64,000 nt of DNA from NCBI GenBank assembly GCA_045544195.1, contig JAZPYO010000022.1, positions 40,701-104,700 on the forward strand, read 5' to 3'. Numbering within the stretch: the stretch's first letter is position 1; the number at the start of each line of letters is the position of its first letter. Source of the DNA: RGIG7213 sp045544195 (lineage in GTDB: Bacteria; Bacillota; Clostridia; Oscillospirales; CAG-272). The notes below the pieces were generated by a model, which had not been told where the DNA came from, did no database searches, and worked only from the letters and a program-made list of their open reading frames with translations. The position numbers and the translations under genes were made by a program. Of this stretch, positions 1 through 8,441 are shown piece after piece.

Positions 1-3000
1 GGAGAAAGAATATGTGATGTATCCATATATGTTTGACCGTTGAAGGAAGCTATTGCCACGTCAACATCAGGGATCTTACCGTTAGTATCGGGAGCTCTGA
101 GGCTTTCCAAAAACTCTACAAGAACCTCTCCGAGAAGCTCTACACGTGTCTTACATTTGGTGGTACAGTTTGTTCCGTTGCATCCGCTGGCATGCGAAAC
201 AACTTCATCCATTGACGTTGAAAAGTCAAGCGTGATAACGATATCAGTACCGTTTGAAAGCGGAATACCGCTCACCGTCAAGTCGATATGAGATGTACCC
301 GTTCCAAAATAGTCGTACTTCGAGGTGTCAGACGATTTTGTAACGTTCACAGAACCCTGCTCAGGATAATCGGGATAATTATCCGTTGTATCAGCAACCT
401 TGAGAGTGAATGATTGGCATATAGTATATTCCTTGCCGTTATGTGTGTACTTTACAGTAACGTTATCATACTCAGCAGCCGCAGTGGTATCGAGCTCCTC
501 GTCGCTTGAAAGCATGCCGTACGTTATCGGGTAAGAAACTGTAGAAACACTATCAGGGCTATGTGTCGTTATGTTGATCATTGCACCTGTTGCAGTATCA
601 GCTGTAGCGTTATAACCAACCGTACCTTCATTTTTATCACTTATCCAGATTATAACACCCGATGTCTGTATACTGCGTTTTGCGTAGGCGAAAACACGGC
701 CCTCGTATTCTGTACTGTTAAGTCCCGACGGCCATACTCCGTCATGGAATTCAGTCATAAATGTTTCATTTGCATCGTTATACGTCAATACATATGTAAA
801 ATACCGTGCACCGTCTGTCGTAAAACGATTGATCGCTTCGTCTATTACCGGACTATAATTTTCATGAGTTGTAGGGAGGCTGGCGTAATAATAAGGGTTG
901 TAGTTTATAGCAGCAAATCCAACATTCGACTGTGAATAATTCCACGCTGCCGCAGGATTTGTATATGTTACGCCCTCTCCGTTGGTGTTAGGATAACTCT
1001 TCAATATAGAATCGTGAATACGTGAAGCACCGCCTACTGTACAATACAGACTCGTATCGTTGTCCAACGGCCATAAACCTGCAAAAGCTTTATGCTGAAG
1101 ACTGGTGATAGCAGTTATAAAACGCAATCCTGACAAAGCACTGTCTAACTGATAATATGACGCATTGGGGAGTCGTATACCCGACAAATTACTGTATGTA
1201 CCATTACAAACTTTACTCTCCTTTGAAAAGTTTGATTCCTGTGTTAATCGCCAAAGAAGAGATTGTTGATCGTCAAGCTGTATGAACGATACACCGTTAT
1301 ATGATTCAACATTAACGGGGAATGCTTTTATGTGATTGTTTCTTCCTTCATAATACTGCATAGCGTAAGCATCGCCGGGGTCATCTGAGCTTACGATCAA
1401 AACTTCCTCAGCAACGGAAGGATCCTCGTTGTATTTTGCAGCTTTAAAGCTATCTACTAATGAATATACTGTATTCTTTCCGAATGCACGTATAATCTGA
1501 GCACATGTATTAGCAGGTCTTACTGTTACATAAACATCGTCTGTGGTTGTAAGAACTGCACCGTCTGAATATGTTGCCGTTGCAGTTACTCTTATGGATG
1601 CACCGCCAACGCCTACACCTTTAACAGTGCCGGCAGAATCAACAGTTGCATAAAGCCTGTCAAGGCTTTCGTAAGAGTAGGTGACAGTTGCACCGGATAC
1701 AGTTACTTCTGAACCGATACTGACTTGTTCTCCGACTCTAATAGTTTTATTTGAATCCGTAGTTGTCCATTGAGGCTTTTCTTTAACCGTAAGTGTCACA
1801 CCCGTTGCAACTGCAACATCATCGTATATAACCTTATAATTCGAGGCAATAACTCCGGGTTCTGTCAAATTCGAAACATATGTTGTTGCCGATGTAAGCA
1901 TATTCATCGTCACGGGAACAGCGGTAACATTCATACCGCTGGAAACATACATCGTTGCATTAGTTTTGCCTGTAAGGCTATCTTCAAACGCATAAATATT
2001 CGTTGTATCCACCCAAGCTCTCAAACCGTTAGCATCGGTTGTGACTTTTTTGTACATCATTACGTTTGAATATTGCTGACCTCTTCCTTCAGCAGTGGTC
2101 CTGTAATCGTTTGATGCCAATTCAGTAACAAAATTGCCTAAAGCACTGTCGTATCTGATATATCTTCTCGTTGATACATTCAAATCACCATACGTAGCAT
2201 CATTTTTCTGAGTGATCGCATCATCAATGAATATGCCAAAACCACCGATCTTCCAGGTGTTAAAGTCATTATTTGTATTACCGTTGCCATCCGCATCCTT
2301 AGGACATTCATTTACCAACGAGAAGTTTCCTGTTTCGGTGTTGATATTCGACGTAAGATAAAGGCCTGTGGCGGCGTTGCGCAGATAACCGCCCGAGCAA
2401 TATACCCACTCCATATACTCATCACACGAATCAATATACGTGCCATTAAAAGTTGAGGTACTGTATGTGCCGTAAAGTGCGACATTTCTCGTCCTTAGTG
2501 TAGGAGAGGTTTTCGCATTCAGCATCGCATACGCCCAACCATTGTCATTCTGATATCCGTTTACAAAAACATACGACTCACCTGCCACAAATGAATATGC
2601 GGGAGAGTTGGCACCACTACCGCCATTTACTGTTGTATAAGTGGAATTGGGAACGCTTGTATTGTTTTTCTTAACATCGTAAGCATTTATCAATTCATAA
2701 CGTGTATACTTAAGAGGTGTTGTTGTATCGGGAAATACAACAAGATCGTATGTCAGAACAACATCGTCGTAATAATTTCCATCATGGCTTGATGTGACCG
2801 TCAACGTAGTTTTTCCGGCCTTAACACCCGTAACAGACACCTTTCCATTTGAAAGCTTTACCGTGGCAACACTTTCATCACTGCTCGTAACTGACTTTAT
2901 AGTAAACTGCTCCAATATACAGTCAATGCCGATCGTCCCAGTGCTGCCTACTTTAAAGTTCTGAGCAACAGGACGGTCAGCCAATGTCACGCTTTCGGTA

Positions 3001-4307
3001 GTTTCGTTTACCTTGCGTGTTGCTGTGTTAGCATCAGCTGCAATTGTTGCACTTTTTACTCTTGTCGATGTAACGTTTGACCTCGGATAAAGATAGTCAA
3101 TATTAAGCGAAATGTTGAATTTATTATCGAGTCTTACAACATCGCCGTTTTTTCCAACGACCTGAGGATAGATATGAAGGTCGTGCATCTCGTAAGTAGA
3201 GAGATATTTACCCTCTGATTTAAGATTATGCAGTCCGTTGGCATCATATCTTTTAACTTCAACACGATCATCATAAATTGCAAACACCGTGCTTGTAAGA
3301 GTATTATCGGCAAATCCTTCAGCAGCAGTTCCTATATATCCTGTATATCCCGCATTCATATAAACGAAATTCAAGGTCTTCTCTGTAGCACCATAAATGG
3401 TTTTTGAATCCTTGACAGTTGTTGAACCGTTAGGGACATATATAATTTCACCGGGCTTGAGATATATAGATCCTTCACCGAGGTGTGCATCGTAGCTATT
3501 ACCATGGTTATGACCAAAGAGGTAAAATATTGTAAGTCCGTGTGAACCCGCTTTATTTATGACATCAAAAAGATAATATGCATATCTGTTATCTTCGGAT
3601 CTTGAACTGTGATGAAGCGGAACATGATTGATAATGAATATTGGCTTATTGTACTGCTGATCAACTTTAGCATTCAAATACACCTCAAGATCGGCAGCAG
3701 TCTTTTTTACCGTATCCTCACCATTTGCAAGGGTACCCTGCTGGTACATAAAGTCCTTTTCATTTATTGCATAGACACCGTACTCTTCAGTATCATGAGG
3801 ACCTGTCTCATCCAAGGGTGAGATAAAGAAGTCATGGTTACCCTGGATCATTACCGTGTCTTCGCGCGAAAGTCCGAATTGACTGCCCAAAACAGACTCA
3901 ACCGCTGCTGTACCGTCCTGGGTGATAATCAAATTATTTCCATAAGGATTTGCATCTTTATACTTTGAATAATTTGCATAGTCACCGCCGAACAAGGCAC
4001 CGGTAACCGCCTTATCTCCATTATAATCTTTTTTTATCGCCTTAACTATATCTGTTAACTGTGTGACACCATCTTTTATGCTGTTTGAGCCATACGTCAC
4101 AAGACCGGTATTCTGATCAATAGAATCAATCTTGCGCGGCTGGAAGTCAGAGCCAGCATAGACAACCGCAAGCGGCTTTGAGCTGTCTGCTGCATCTGCA
4201 AGAGCTATGGCGTCCTCAGCGATAACTGCTATGGGCGATGCGACGAATGTGAGCGCAAGTAATACTGAAAGCAAGCGCTTACATAATTGTTTTGGACTTG
4301 AAAACAT
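1..4307 (-). CDS. Secreted metallophosphoesterase with Ig-like and VWA domains (C-terminus beyond window)
   Basis: The frame is open from an ATG at 4307 (GGAGG 8 bases upstream) to the left edge, at least 1435 codons, so the protein is partial. A signal peptide (LLSVLLALTFVASPIAVIA) leads into a calcineurin-like phosphoesterase domain: GGD near residue 85, GNHD at 156-159, NHVPLHH and GHNH at 265-268, the metal ligands of this superfamily. Ig-like segments follow (one near 470-560 reads SVTGVKAGKTTLTV, BIG2-like). From about residue 1350 a von Willebrand A domain starts, with MIDAS motif DFSTS at 213-227 of the window. The likely role is a cell-surface or secreted hydrolase of phosphate esters with an adhesive region. 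The substrate is unknown and an anchor, if any, lies outside the window. Confidence 0.88.
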   Translation of the reverse strand, partial: MFSSPKQLCKRLLSVLLALTFVASPIAVIAEDAIALADAADSSKPLAVVYAGSDFQPRKIDSIDQNTGLVTYGSNSIKDGVTQLTDIVKAIKKDYNGDKAVTGALFGGDYANYSKYKDANPYGNNLIITQDGTAAVESVLGSQFGLSREDTVMIQGNHDFFISPLDETGPHDTEEYGVYAINEKDFMYQQGTLANGEDTVKKTAADLEVYLNAKVDQQYNKPIFIINHVPLHHSSRSEDNRYAYYLFDVINKAGSHGLTIFYLFGHNHGNSYDAHLGEGSIYLKPGEIIYVPNGSTTVKDSKTIYGATEKTLNFVYMNAGYTGYIGTAAEGFADNTLTSTVFAIYDDRVEVKRYDANGLHNLKSEGKYLSTYEMHDLHIYPQVVGKNGDVVRLDNKFNISLNIDYLYPRSNVTSTRVKSATIAADANTATRKVNETTESVTLADRPVAQNFKVGSTGTIGIDCILEQFTIKSVTSSDESVATVKLSNGKVSVTGVKAGKTTLTVTSSHDGNYYDDVVLTYDLVVFPDTTTPLKYTRYELINAYDVKKNNTSVPNSTYTTVNGGSGANSPAYSFVAGESYVFVNGYQNDNGWAYAMLNAKTSPTLRTRNVALYGTYSTSTFNGTYIDSCDEYMEWVYCSGGYLRNAATGLYLTSNINTETGNFSLVNECPKDADGNGNTNNDFNTWKIGGFGIFIDDAITQKNDATYGDLNVSTRRYIRYDSALGNFVTELASNDYRTTAEGRGQQYSNVMMYKKVTTDANGLRAWVDTTNIYAFEDSLTGKTNATMYVSSGMNVTAVPVTMNMLTSATTYVSNLTEPGVIASNYKVIYDDVAVATGVTLTVKEKPQWTTTDSNKTIRVGEQVSIGSEVTVSGATVTYSYESLDRLYATVDSAGTVKGVGVGGASIRVTATATYSDGAVLTTTDDVYVTVRPANTCAQIIRAFGKNTVYSLVDSFKAAKYNEDPSVAEEVLIVSSDDPGDAYAMQYYEGRNNHIKAFPVNVESYNGVSFIQLDDQQSLLWRLTQESNFSKESKVCNGTYSNLSGIRLPNASYYQLDSALSGLRFITAITSLQHKAFAGLWPLDNDTSLYCTVGGASRIHDSILKSYPNTNGEGVTYTNPAAAWNYSQSNVGFAAINYNPYYYASLPTTHENYSPVIDEAINRFTTDGARYFTYVLTYNDANETFMTEFHDGVWPSGLNSTEYEGRVFAYAKRSIQTSGVIIWISDKNEGTVGYNATADTATGAMINITTHSPDSVSTVSYPITYGMLSSDEELDTTAAAEYDNVTVKYTHNGKEYTICQSFTLKVADTTDNYPDYPEQGSVNVTKSSDTSKYDYFGTGTSHIDLTVSGIPLSNGTDIVITLDFSTSMDEVVSHASGCNGTNCTTKCKTRVELLGEVLVEFLESLRAPDTNGKIPDVDVAIASFNGQTYMDTSHILS

Positions 4308-4390
4308 ACTTTTTTCCTCCGTTTTTCAAGTGAAATGTCATCAGGTGTTTAAGAATTAACACCTGAAATTGATATTAATATACATAATGT

Positions 4391-4420
4391 ATTATAACAT
4401 CGAACAGAGCAAAAAGTCAA
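4391..4420 (-). promoter_or_regulatory. Sigma-A promoter of the metallophosphoesterase gene
   Basis: On the minus strand TTGACT (4420-4415) and TATAAT (4396-4391) are 18 bases apart. Between it and the start codon an inverted repeat (TCAGGTGTT / AACACCTGA, 4341-4366) could form a leader hairpin. Confidence 0.7.
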
Positions 4421-4546
4421 GTGATTTACTCTTATTTTTTTTGTAAATTCAGTTATTTACACAATGTTTACATTATGCAAAGCCATTGCAAAAAAAACTG
4501 TCGACTATAGCGGATAATGAACGAATATTCACCGTCGTTTTAAGAA

Positions 4547-4589
4547 TAAAAAAGAAAAAAAGCAGTTAAAAGCAAAGCGTTTTAACTGC
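4547..4589 (-). terminator. Intrinsic terminator of the CDP-alcohol phosphatidyltransferase gene
   Basis: A perfect 10-bp stem (GCAGTTAAAA/TTTTAACTGC, 4562-4589) is followed on the minus strand by a T-rich run (4561-4547). It lies 14 bases after the stop codon at 4603. The rest of the 4308-4602 gap holds only the upstream gene's promoter and A/T-rich sequence. Confidence 0.85.
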
Positions 4590-4602
4590 CGTTTTACCAT
4601 TT

Positions 4603-5184
4603 TCAGTTAAGAAATTTTTTGAGGGGATCGTTTTTCAATTTCAAGATCATCTTTCTTTTCGGATCGTAGTTTTTTGACGACAAGTGTATTATAAGCTCCT
4701 CCAAAGATGCTATGTTTGCAACAGTGCATACCGTTATACATACTGCTGTAAACGCCGCATTATTGAATATAAAATACGGAACTGTAAATATCGTAAGGCT
4801 TGTGAGCTTATTCATATACGTATGCACCGCGGCAAAGCGTTTATATTTTATTGCCGCTATAACATATGATGATGCCCTTACCGCCAGCGCCGTTGCAACC
4901 GTATACCAGACAAACTGCGGCAAAATATCAACAAGATTTGCGAATATTTTGAATATCATGACCGCGTAAAAAAGCATATCTGCGATACTGTCAAGCTTTG
5001 CACCGAATTCCGATGACGTTTTTGTAAGTCTTGCGGTTATTCCGTCAACAGCATCACTCAGACCGCAGAGCGTATATAAAACATAGAAAGCCACAGTAAA
5101 CGGTTCTACGAGCAGCAATATCAAAGAGCCGACCACTCGAAAAGCCGTTATACAATTTGCGGCTGTTAAATATTTAATCTTCAT
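4603..5184 (-). CDS. CDP-alcohol phosphatidyltransferase family membrane protein
   Basis: 193 residues with several hydrophobic segments. The diagnostic active-site signature D-x2-DG-x2-AR-x8-G-x3-D-x3-D is complete: D44, D47, G48, A51, R52, G61, D65, D69. Such enzymes move a phospho-alcohol headgroup onto or from CDP-diacylglycerol in the membrane (PgsA, PssA and similar). Sequence alone does not tell which alcohol is used. The gene stands alone, with its own terminator and an A/T-rich upstream gap. The start ATG has a GGAG 10 bases upstream. Confidence 0.85.
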   Translation of the reverse strand: MKIKYLTAANCITAFRVVGSLILLLVEPFTVAFYVLYTLCGLSDAVDGITARLTKTSSEFGAKLDSIADMLFYAVMIFKIFANLVDILPQFVWYTVATALAVRASSYVIAAIKYKRFAAVHTYMNKLTSLTIFTVPYFIFNNAAFTAVCITVCTVANIASLEELIIHLSSKNYDPKRKMILKLKNDPLKKFLN

Positions 5185-5312
5185 TCTCTCTATACTCCAG
5201 CCGAAAAAATATTGATGTTTTAATTATAAACACATAAAAGAAAAATATCAACTGTGTTATTGCATAAATTTGTAATTATTTGTTTAATTTTTCTCAATCA
5301 CACGTGAGCTTG

Positions 5313-5753
5313 TCAGTTTTTGTCCTTGAACATGGGGGTATATTCCTCGTTCCCCTTTGATTTTACAAAAAGTCTTGAAATAAGTATACCCAGATCAATA
5401 ACTGCGTATATTATAGCTACCGTAACAAGAATTACTATAAGCGTCTGAGGCGTCATATGGCTTCCGCTTGCCGTCATTCCGTTGAAATAGAACAACAGCG
5501 AAAGCGCAATAAACATCATCAACGCATGAAGCATATATCTTATCTGAAAGCTGAGCTTTTTTACCTTAAAGACAAGGTTTACAAAAGAAACTGCAAGAGA
5601 AAAAGCAAAAAGAACCAGCAGATTGTAAGATGCAATATATGAAACCTGCTCAAGCGTCACCTCGGCAAACACCGTCAGCGCAAAGACGAATATTGCAAAC
5701 AGCACACAGGCAAATTTTATCCTATCGTAAATAAGCTGAAAAGTTTTTTTCAT
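5313..5753 (-). CDS. Small four-helix membrane protein, DUF3021-like
   Basis: 146 residues with four predicted membrane helices (about 13-33, 42-62, 73-92, 104-126) and a charged C-terminal tail. Size and helix layout resemble DUF3021 proteins, which often sit beside LytTR regulators, but no such regulator is present here, so the family call is tentative. It is a single gene transcribed in the same direction as the phosphatidyltransferase 130 bases away. Confidence 0.6.
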   Translation of the reverse strand: MKKTFQLIYDRIKFACVLFAIFVFALTVFAEVTLEQVSYIASYNLLVLFAFSLAVSFVNLVFKVKKLSFQIRYMLHALMMFIALSLLFYFNGMTASGSHMTPQTLIVILVTVAIIYAVIDLGILISRLFVKSKGNEEYTPMFKDKN

Positions 5754-5935
5754 TCAAGATCATCCTTTACAAATTTCATAACGAAATACTGCTTTTGACA
5801 CCGTGAAGGTATCCGTATTTTCGTCAATTTTATCACGCTTAAAACGAATTGTCAATATTTTGAGGTAAAATTTAAGGTTAAATCAAGCACATAGATATAA
5901 AAACGAATTATTTTATCCAAAGTTCAGAAAAAGGA

Positions 5936-5964
5936 TTGAAATTACCGTTATCTTATGGTATAAT
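5936..5964 (+). promoter_or_regulatory. Sigma-A promoter of the Gfo/Idh/MocA gene
   Basis: TTGAAA (5936-5941), a 17-base spacer, and TATAAT (5959-5964). The TTG at 5936 is open in frame with the gene but is the -35 element, which rules it out as the start codon. Confidence 0.85.
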
Positions 5965-5998
5965 CGCATCAATAAGAAGCCGAAAGGAGAAATTCATT

Positions 5999-7156
5999 AT
6001 GGCAGAAAGCATACTTGACGCTTACAAGCACGAGCGTCACGAAGAAACTGTTATTGACACAACAAAAAAATTGAAGATAGGTATCATCGGTACGGGCTGG
6101 ATAGCAAGTGCTCATATGGAAAGCTACTTGAAAATGCCCGATGTTGAGATCGTTGCAGGTGCCGATCTTATTCCCGGTAAGGCAGACGATTTTTTCAAAA
6201 AATACAACATAAATGCCCGCACTTATCTTTCGCACAAGGAAATGATAGATGCCGAGCCTGAATTGGATGCCGTAAGCGTTTGCACCTACAACGCAACACA
6301 CGCTGAATGCACAATATACGCCCTTAAGAAAGGTCTGCACGTACTGCTTGAAAAGCCTATGTGCGTAACTCTCGAGGAAGCTATTGATATCTGCCGTGCG
6401 GAAAAGGAAAGCGGAAAGGTGCTTTCTATCGGATTCCAGCCCAGATTCGATGCAAACATGAAAATGATCAAAAAGCTCGTTGAAAGCGGTGAGCTTGGTA
6501 AGGTTTACTATATTCAGACAGGCGGCGGCAGAAGACGCGGTATTCCCACCCCCTTCGGAACCTCCTTCATTGAAAAGGAAACGGGCGGTATTGGTGCATT
6601 GGGTGATATCGGGTGCTATTCGCTTGATATGGTCATGAACGCTATCGGATATCCGAAGCCCCTCACGGTTACGGGATATAAGTCAGACTTTTTCGGAAAG
6701 AACCCCGAATATATGCCCTGCCCCGAGTATGCCGAAAAATTCGGTGTTGACGATTTCGGTGCAGGATTTGTAAGACTTGAGGGCGGAATAATCATCGACT
6801 TCAGAATTGCATGGGCTATGCACGTAGACACCCCCGGTGACACGATAATCTTTGGTACTAAGGCTGCTTTACGTATTCCGTCTACAGACTGCTGGAACGG
6901 TACTGTCGGCGGTCCGATGATACTGTATCATGATGTATGCGGAACACAGACGCAGACCGAAATACCGATACTTAAGAACTCTGAAAAGGATTCGCTGTTT
7001 GACCTTAAGATACGTTCATTCCTTGATGCGATCAAAAACGGAACTCCTTCCCCTGTTCCTTCAAGCCAGATCATATACAATCAGGCTATTTTATCGGGTA
7101 TCTGCCGTTCTGCAGAGCTCGGTCACGAGATCCAGATCGAAATTCCCGAAATTTAA
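5999..7156 (+). CDS. Gfo/Idh/MocA family NAD(P)-dependent oxidoreductase
   Basis: 385 residues from the ATG at 5999, which has GAAAGGAG close upstream. The N-terminal Rossmann fold shows GIIGTGWIASAHMESY (GxGxxA), the family motif EKPMCVTLEEA carries the conserved Lys that contacts nicotinamide and substrate, and the C-terminal domain has GDIGCYSLDMVM (the DxGxY variant seen in several sugar dehydrogenases). The family oxidises sugars, inositols and related cyclic polyols in the cytoplasm. No sugar transporter or isomerase flanks it, so the substrate cannot be named. It has its own promoter and a downstream terminator. Confidence 0.9.
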   Translation: MAESILDAYKHERHEETVIDTTKKLKIGIIGTGWIASAHMESYLKMPDVEIVAGADLIPGKADDFFKKYNINARTYLSHKEMIDAEPELDAVSVCTYNATHAECTIYALKKGLHVLLEKPMCVTLEEAIDICRAEKESGKVLSIGFQPRFDANMKMIKKLVESGELGKVYYIQTGGGRRRGIPTPFGTSFIEKETGGIGALGDIGCYSLDMVMNAIGYPKPLTVTGYKSDFFGKNPEYMPCPEYAEKFGVDDFGAGFVRLEGGIIIDFRIAWAMHVDTPGDTIIFGTKAALRIPSTDCWNGTVGGPMILYHDVCGTQTQTEIPILKNSEKDSLFDLKIRSFLDAIKNGTPSPVPSSQIIYNQAILSGICRSAELGHEIQIEIPEI

Positions 7157-7173
7157 TTTCTCAACAGAATATC

Positions 7174-7212
7174 AAAAGCTCCCGACGGTCACAAGATCAT
7201 CGGGAGCTTTTT
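7174..7212. terminator. Bidirectional terminator, copy 1 of a repeated sequence
   Basis: Stem AAAAGCTCCCGA (7174-7185) pairs with TCGGGAGCTTTTT (7200-7212) between the convergent oxidoreductase and lipoprotein genes. T-runs on both strands suggest it works in both directions. A near copy lies at 8398-8434. Confidence 0.85.
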
Positions 7213-7219
7213 CAAGCTC

Positions 7220-7627
7220 TTATTCTTTCGTAAATGTGCCTATGTCCATGCTCTTTTTATCACATTCATCTCTTTCCTTGTCATACTCGACTATTACGTC
7301 ATAGTTTGCAGTATGAGTATGTCCGTAATCGTCAACCACGCTTACTGTTCCGCTGACTTTATACATAGTCGTTTTATCAGGGTCGATGTCATCTAAATAT
7401 TCATAATTTATATTTCTTACCGAGCCGTATGTGCAGTTTTTCCATTTGATATTATCACTGCCTAATTTTGATGCCGTTACCTTTGCCATAAGGTTTACCG
7501 TAGCACAGTCCTTTGCTTTTTCTTCAGGGGTTCTAGCGGTCGTATCATCCGAATTGCCGCAACCTGATAAACCAAAGCAGGATGCAAACATCATAATAAC
7601 CAATAATAAACTAAGAATTCTTTTCAT
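7220..7627 (-). CDS. Small lipoprotein of unknown function
   Basis: 135 residues when started at the ATG at 7627, which has AGGAG upstream. Longer in-frame extensions have no binding site and would bury the signal peptide. The signal ends in lipobox LSGC with Cys23 as the lipid site. The mature part is about 110 residues, Asp/Lys-rich, probably beta-structured, with no recognised domain. It is the second gene of a two-gene unit with the 77-residue membrane protein, under the divergent promoter next to the XRE gene. Confidence 0.75.
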   Translation of the reverse strand: MKRILSLLLVIMMFASCFGLSGCGNSDDTTARTPEEKAKDCATVNLMAKVTASKLGSDNIKWKNCTYGSVRNINYEYLDDIDPDKTTMYKVSGTVSVVDDYGHTHTANYDVIVEYDKERDECDKKSMDIGTFTKE

Positions 7628-7691
7628 TTTAACTCCTTTTTGATAGTGAAACACCATACGATATCTGATTGAATCGCCGATCAGATATTTT

Positions 7692-7925
7692 TTAATTTTG
7701 GTTTTTGTTTGAAGTGTCTTTTTTAAAAATAAAATAAAGGAATACTGCACACACAGGAATAGACAGTATCATTCCGAGTATTAAAGATGAAACAAGACAC
7801 GCAAAAAATCCGCCTATCGCAAGAGGTATCTTTCCTTTGATAGCACCGCATATCGCCGGAATTGCACCTATGGCCGCCCCCATTATGAGAGCACCGATAA
7901 TTGCTCCAAAAGCAAAGCTTTCCAT
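7692..7925 (-). CDS. 77-residue glycine-rich membrane protein
   Basis: Two or three Gly/Ala-rich hydrophobic segments (about 4-28 and 34-66) and a short Lys/Asn tail. The start has a strong GGAG. The composition resembles small glycine-zipper or holin-like membrane proteins, but I do not recognise a family. It is first in the unit with the lipoprotein at 7220-7627 and lies downstream of a promoter with consensus boxes and a palindrome in its spacer. Repression by the adjacent XRE protein is inferred. Confidence 0.7.
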   Translation of the reverse strand: MESFAFGAIIGALIMGAAIGAIPAICGAIKGKIPLAIGGFFACLVSSLILGMILSIPVCAVFLYFIFKKDTSNKNQN

Positions 7926-7988
7926 AATTAATCTCCTTTCGTTTTTTTAAATTTAAGAAATTCTCGGATAAAAAACTTCTTACGACTT

Positions 7989-8043
7989 ATTATAACACCA
8001 AACGGTGTTATTTGTCAACACCTTTTGGTGTTTTTTATATAAT
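7989..8043. promoter_or_regulatory. Divergent promoter region with a double palindromic operator
   Basis: The minus-strand promoter is consensus: TTGACA (8018-8013), 18 bases, TATAAT (7994-7989). Two palindromes of the form AACACC-N4-GGTGTT occur at 7994-8009 and 8017-8032, 23 bases apart centre to centre. The first fills the spacer of the minus promoter, and the second overlaps its -35 box and precedes a TATAAT (8038-8043) serving the XRE gene. This is typical of an autoregulated repressor controlling a divergent operon. Confidence 0.75.
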
Positions 8044-8076
8044 AAATGTGCAGAATTATTAATGGAGGTTTTTTAT

Positions 8077-8274
8077 ATGTTTATTTATCCGAGAGTCAGA
8101 GATCTTCGTGAAGACCGTGATCTTACACAAAAGGATATAGCAAATATGCTTAATGTTCAGCTCACTGTATATCAAAGATACGAAAGAGGCGAGCGTGAGC
8201 TTCCGCTGTGGGTTGCTATTAAATTAGCTGATTTTTACAAGGTGACGCTTGATTATCTTGTTGGGAGAGATTAA
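8077..8274 (+). CDS. XRE-family HTH repressor (65 residues)
   Basis: A minimal Cro/C1-type helix-turn-helix domain. Residues LTQKDIANMLNVQLTVYQRY hold the scaffold and recognition helices, followed by the usual ERGERELP and FYKVTLDYLVGRD. The start at 8077 is set by GGAGG 9 bases upstream. It probably binds the paired palindromes at 7994-8032, represses the membrane-protein/lipoprotein unit, and controls itself. The target assignment is from position only. Confidence 0.85.
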   Translation: MFIYPRVRDLREDRDLTQKDIANMLNVQLTVYQRYERGERELPLWVAIKLADFYKVTLDYLVGRD

Positions 8275-8397
8275 GATCGTCTGTAATTGCATTTTCGTAT
8301 GCTGTTGCTGATCTTCGTTATAACGATATCGGTAATAAACTAAAAATATCCAAACGAAAAATATATTTTCCAAGGTATTTATTATAGGAGAGAATAT

Positions 8398-8434
8398 AAA
8401 GCTCCCGACGGTCATTACGATCGTCGGGAGCTTT
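8398..8434. terminator. Bidirectional terminator, copy 2 of a repeated sequence
   Basis: Stem AAAGCTCCCGACG (8398-8410) pairs with CGTCGGGAGCTTT (8421-8433), between the convergent XRE and CotH genes. The first 17 bases match the copy at 7175. No gene is visible in 8275-8397. Confidence 0.85.
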
Positions 8435-8441
8435 TGGTGTT

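Noticed and set aside
561..935. 124-codon open frame on the plus strand
   Set aside because: Antisense to the metallophosphoesterase/VWA gene. No ribosome binding site and an implausible composition.
5936..5998. TTG-initiated N-terminal extension of the Gfo/Idh/MocA protein
   Set aside because: The TTG is the -35 box of a good promoter, and TATAAT lies inside the extension. The ATG at 5999 has its own ribosome binding site.
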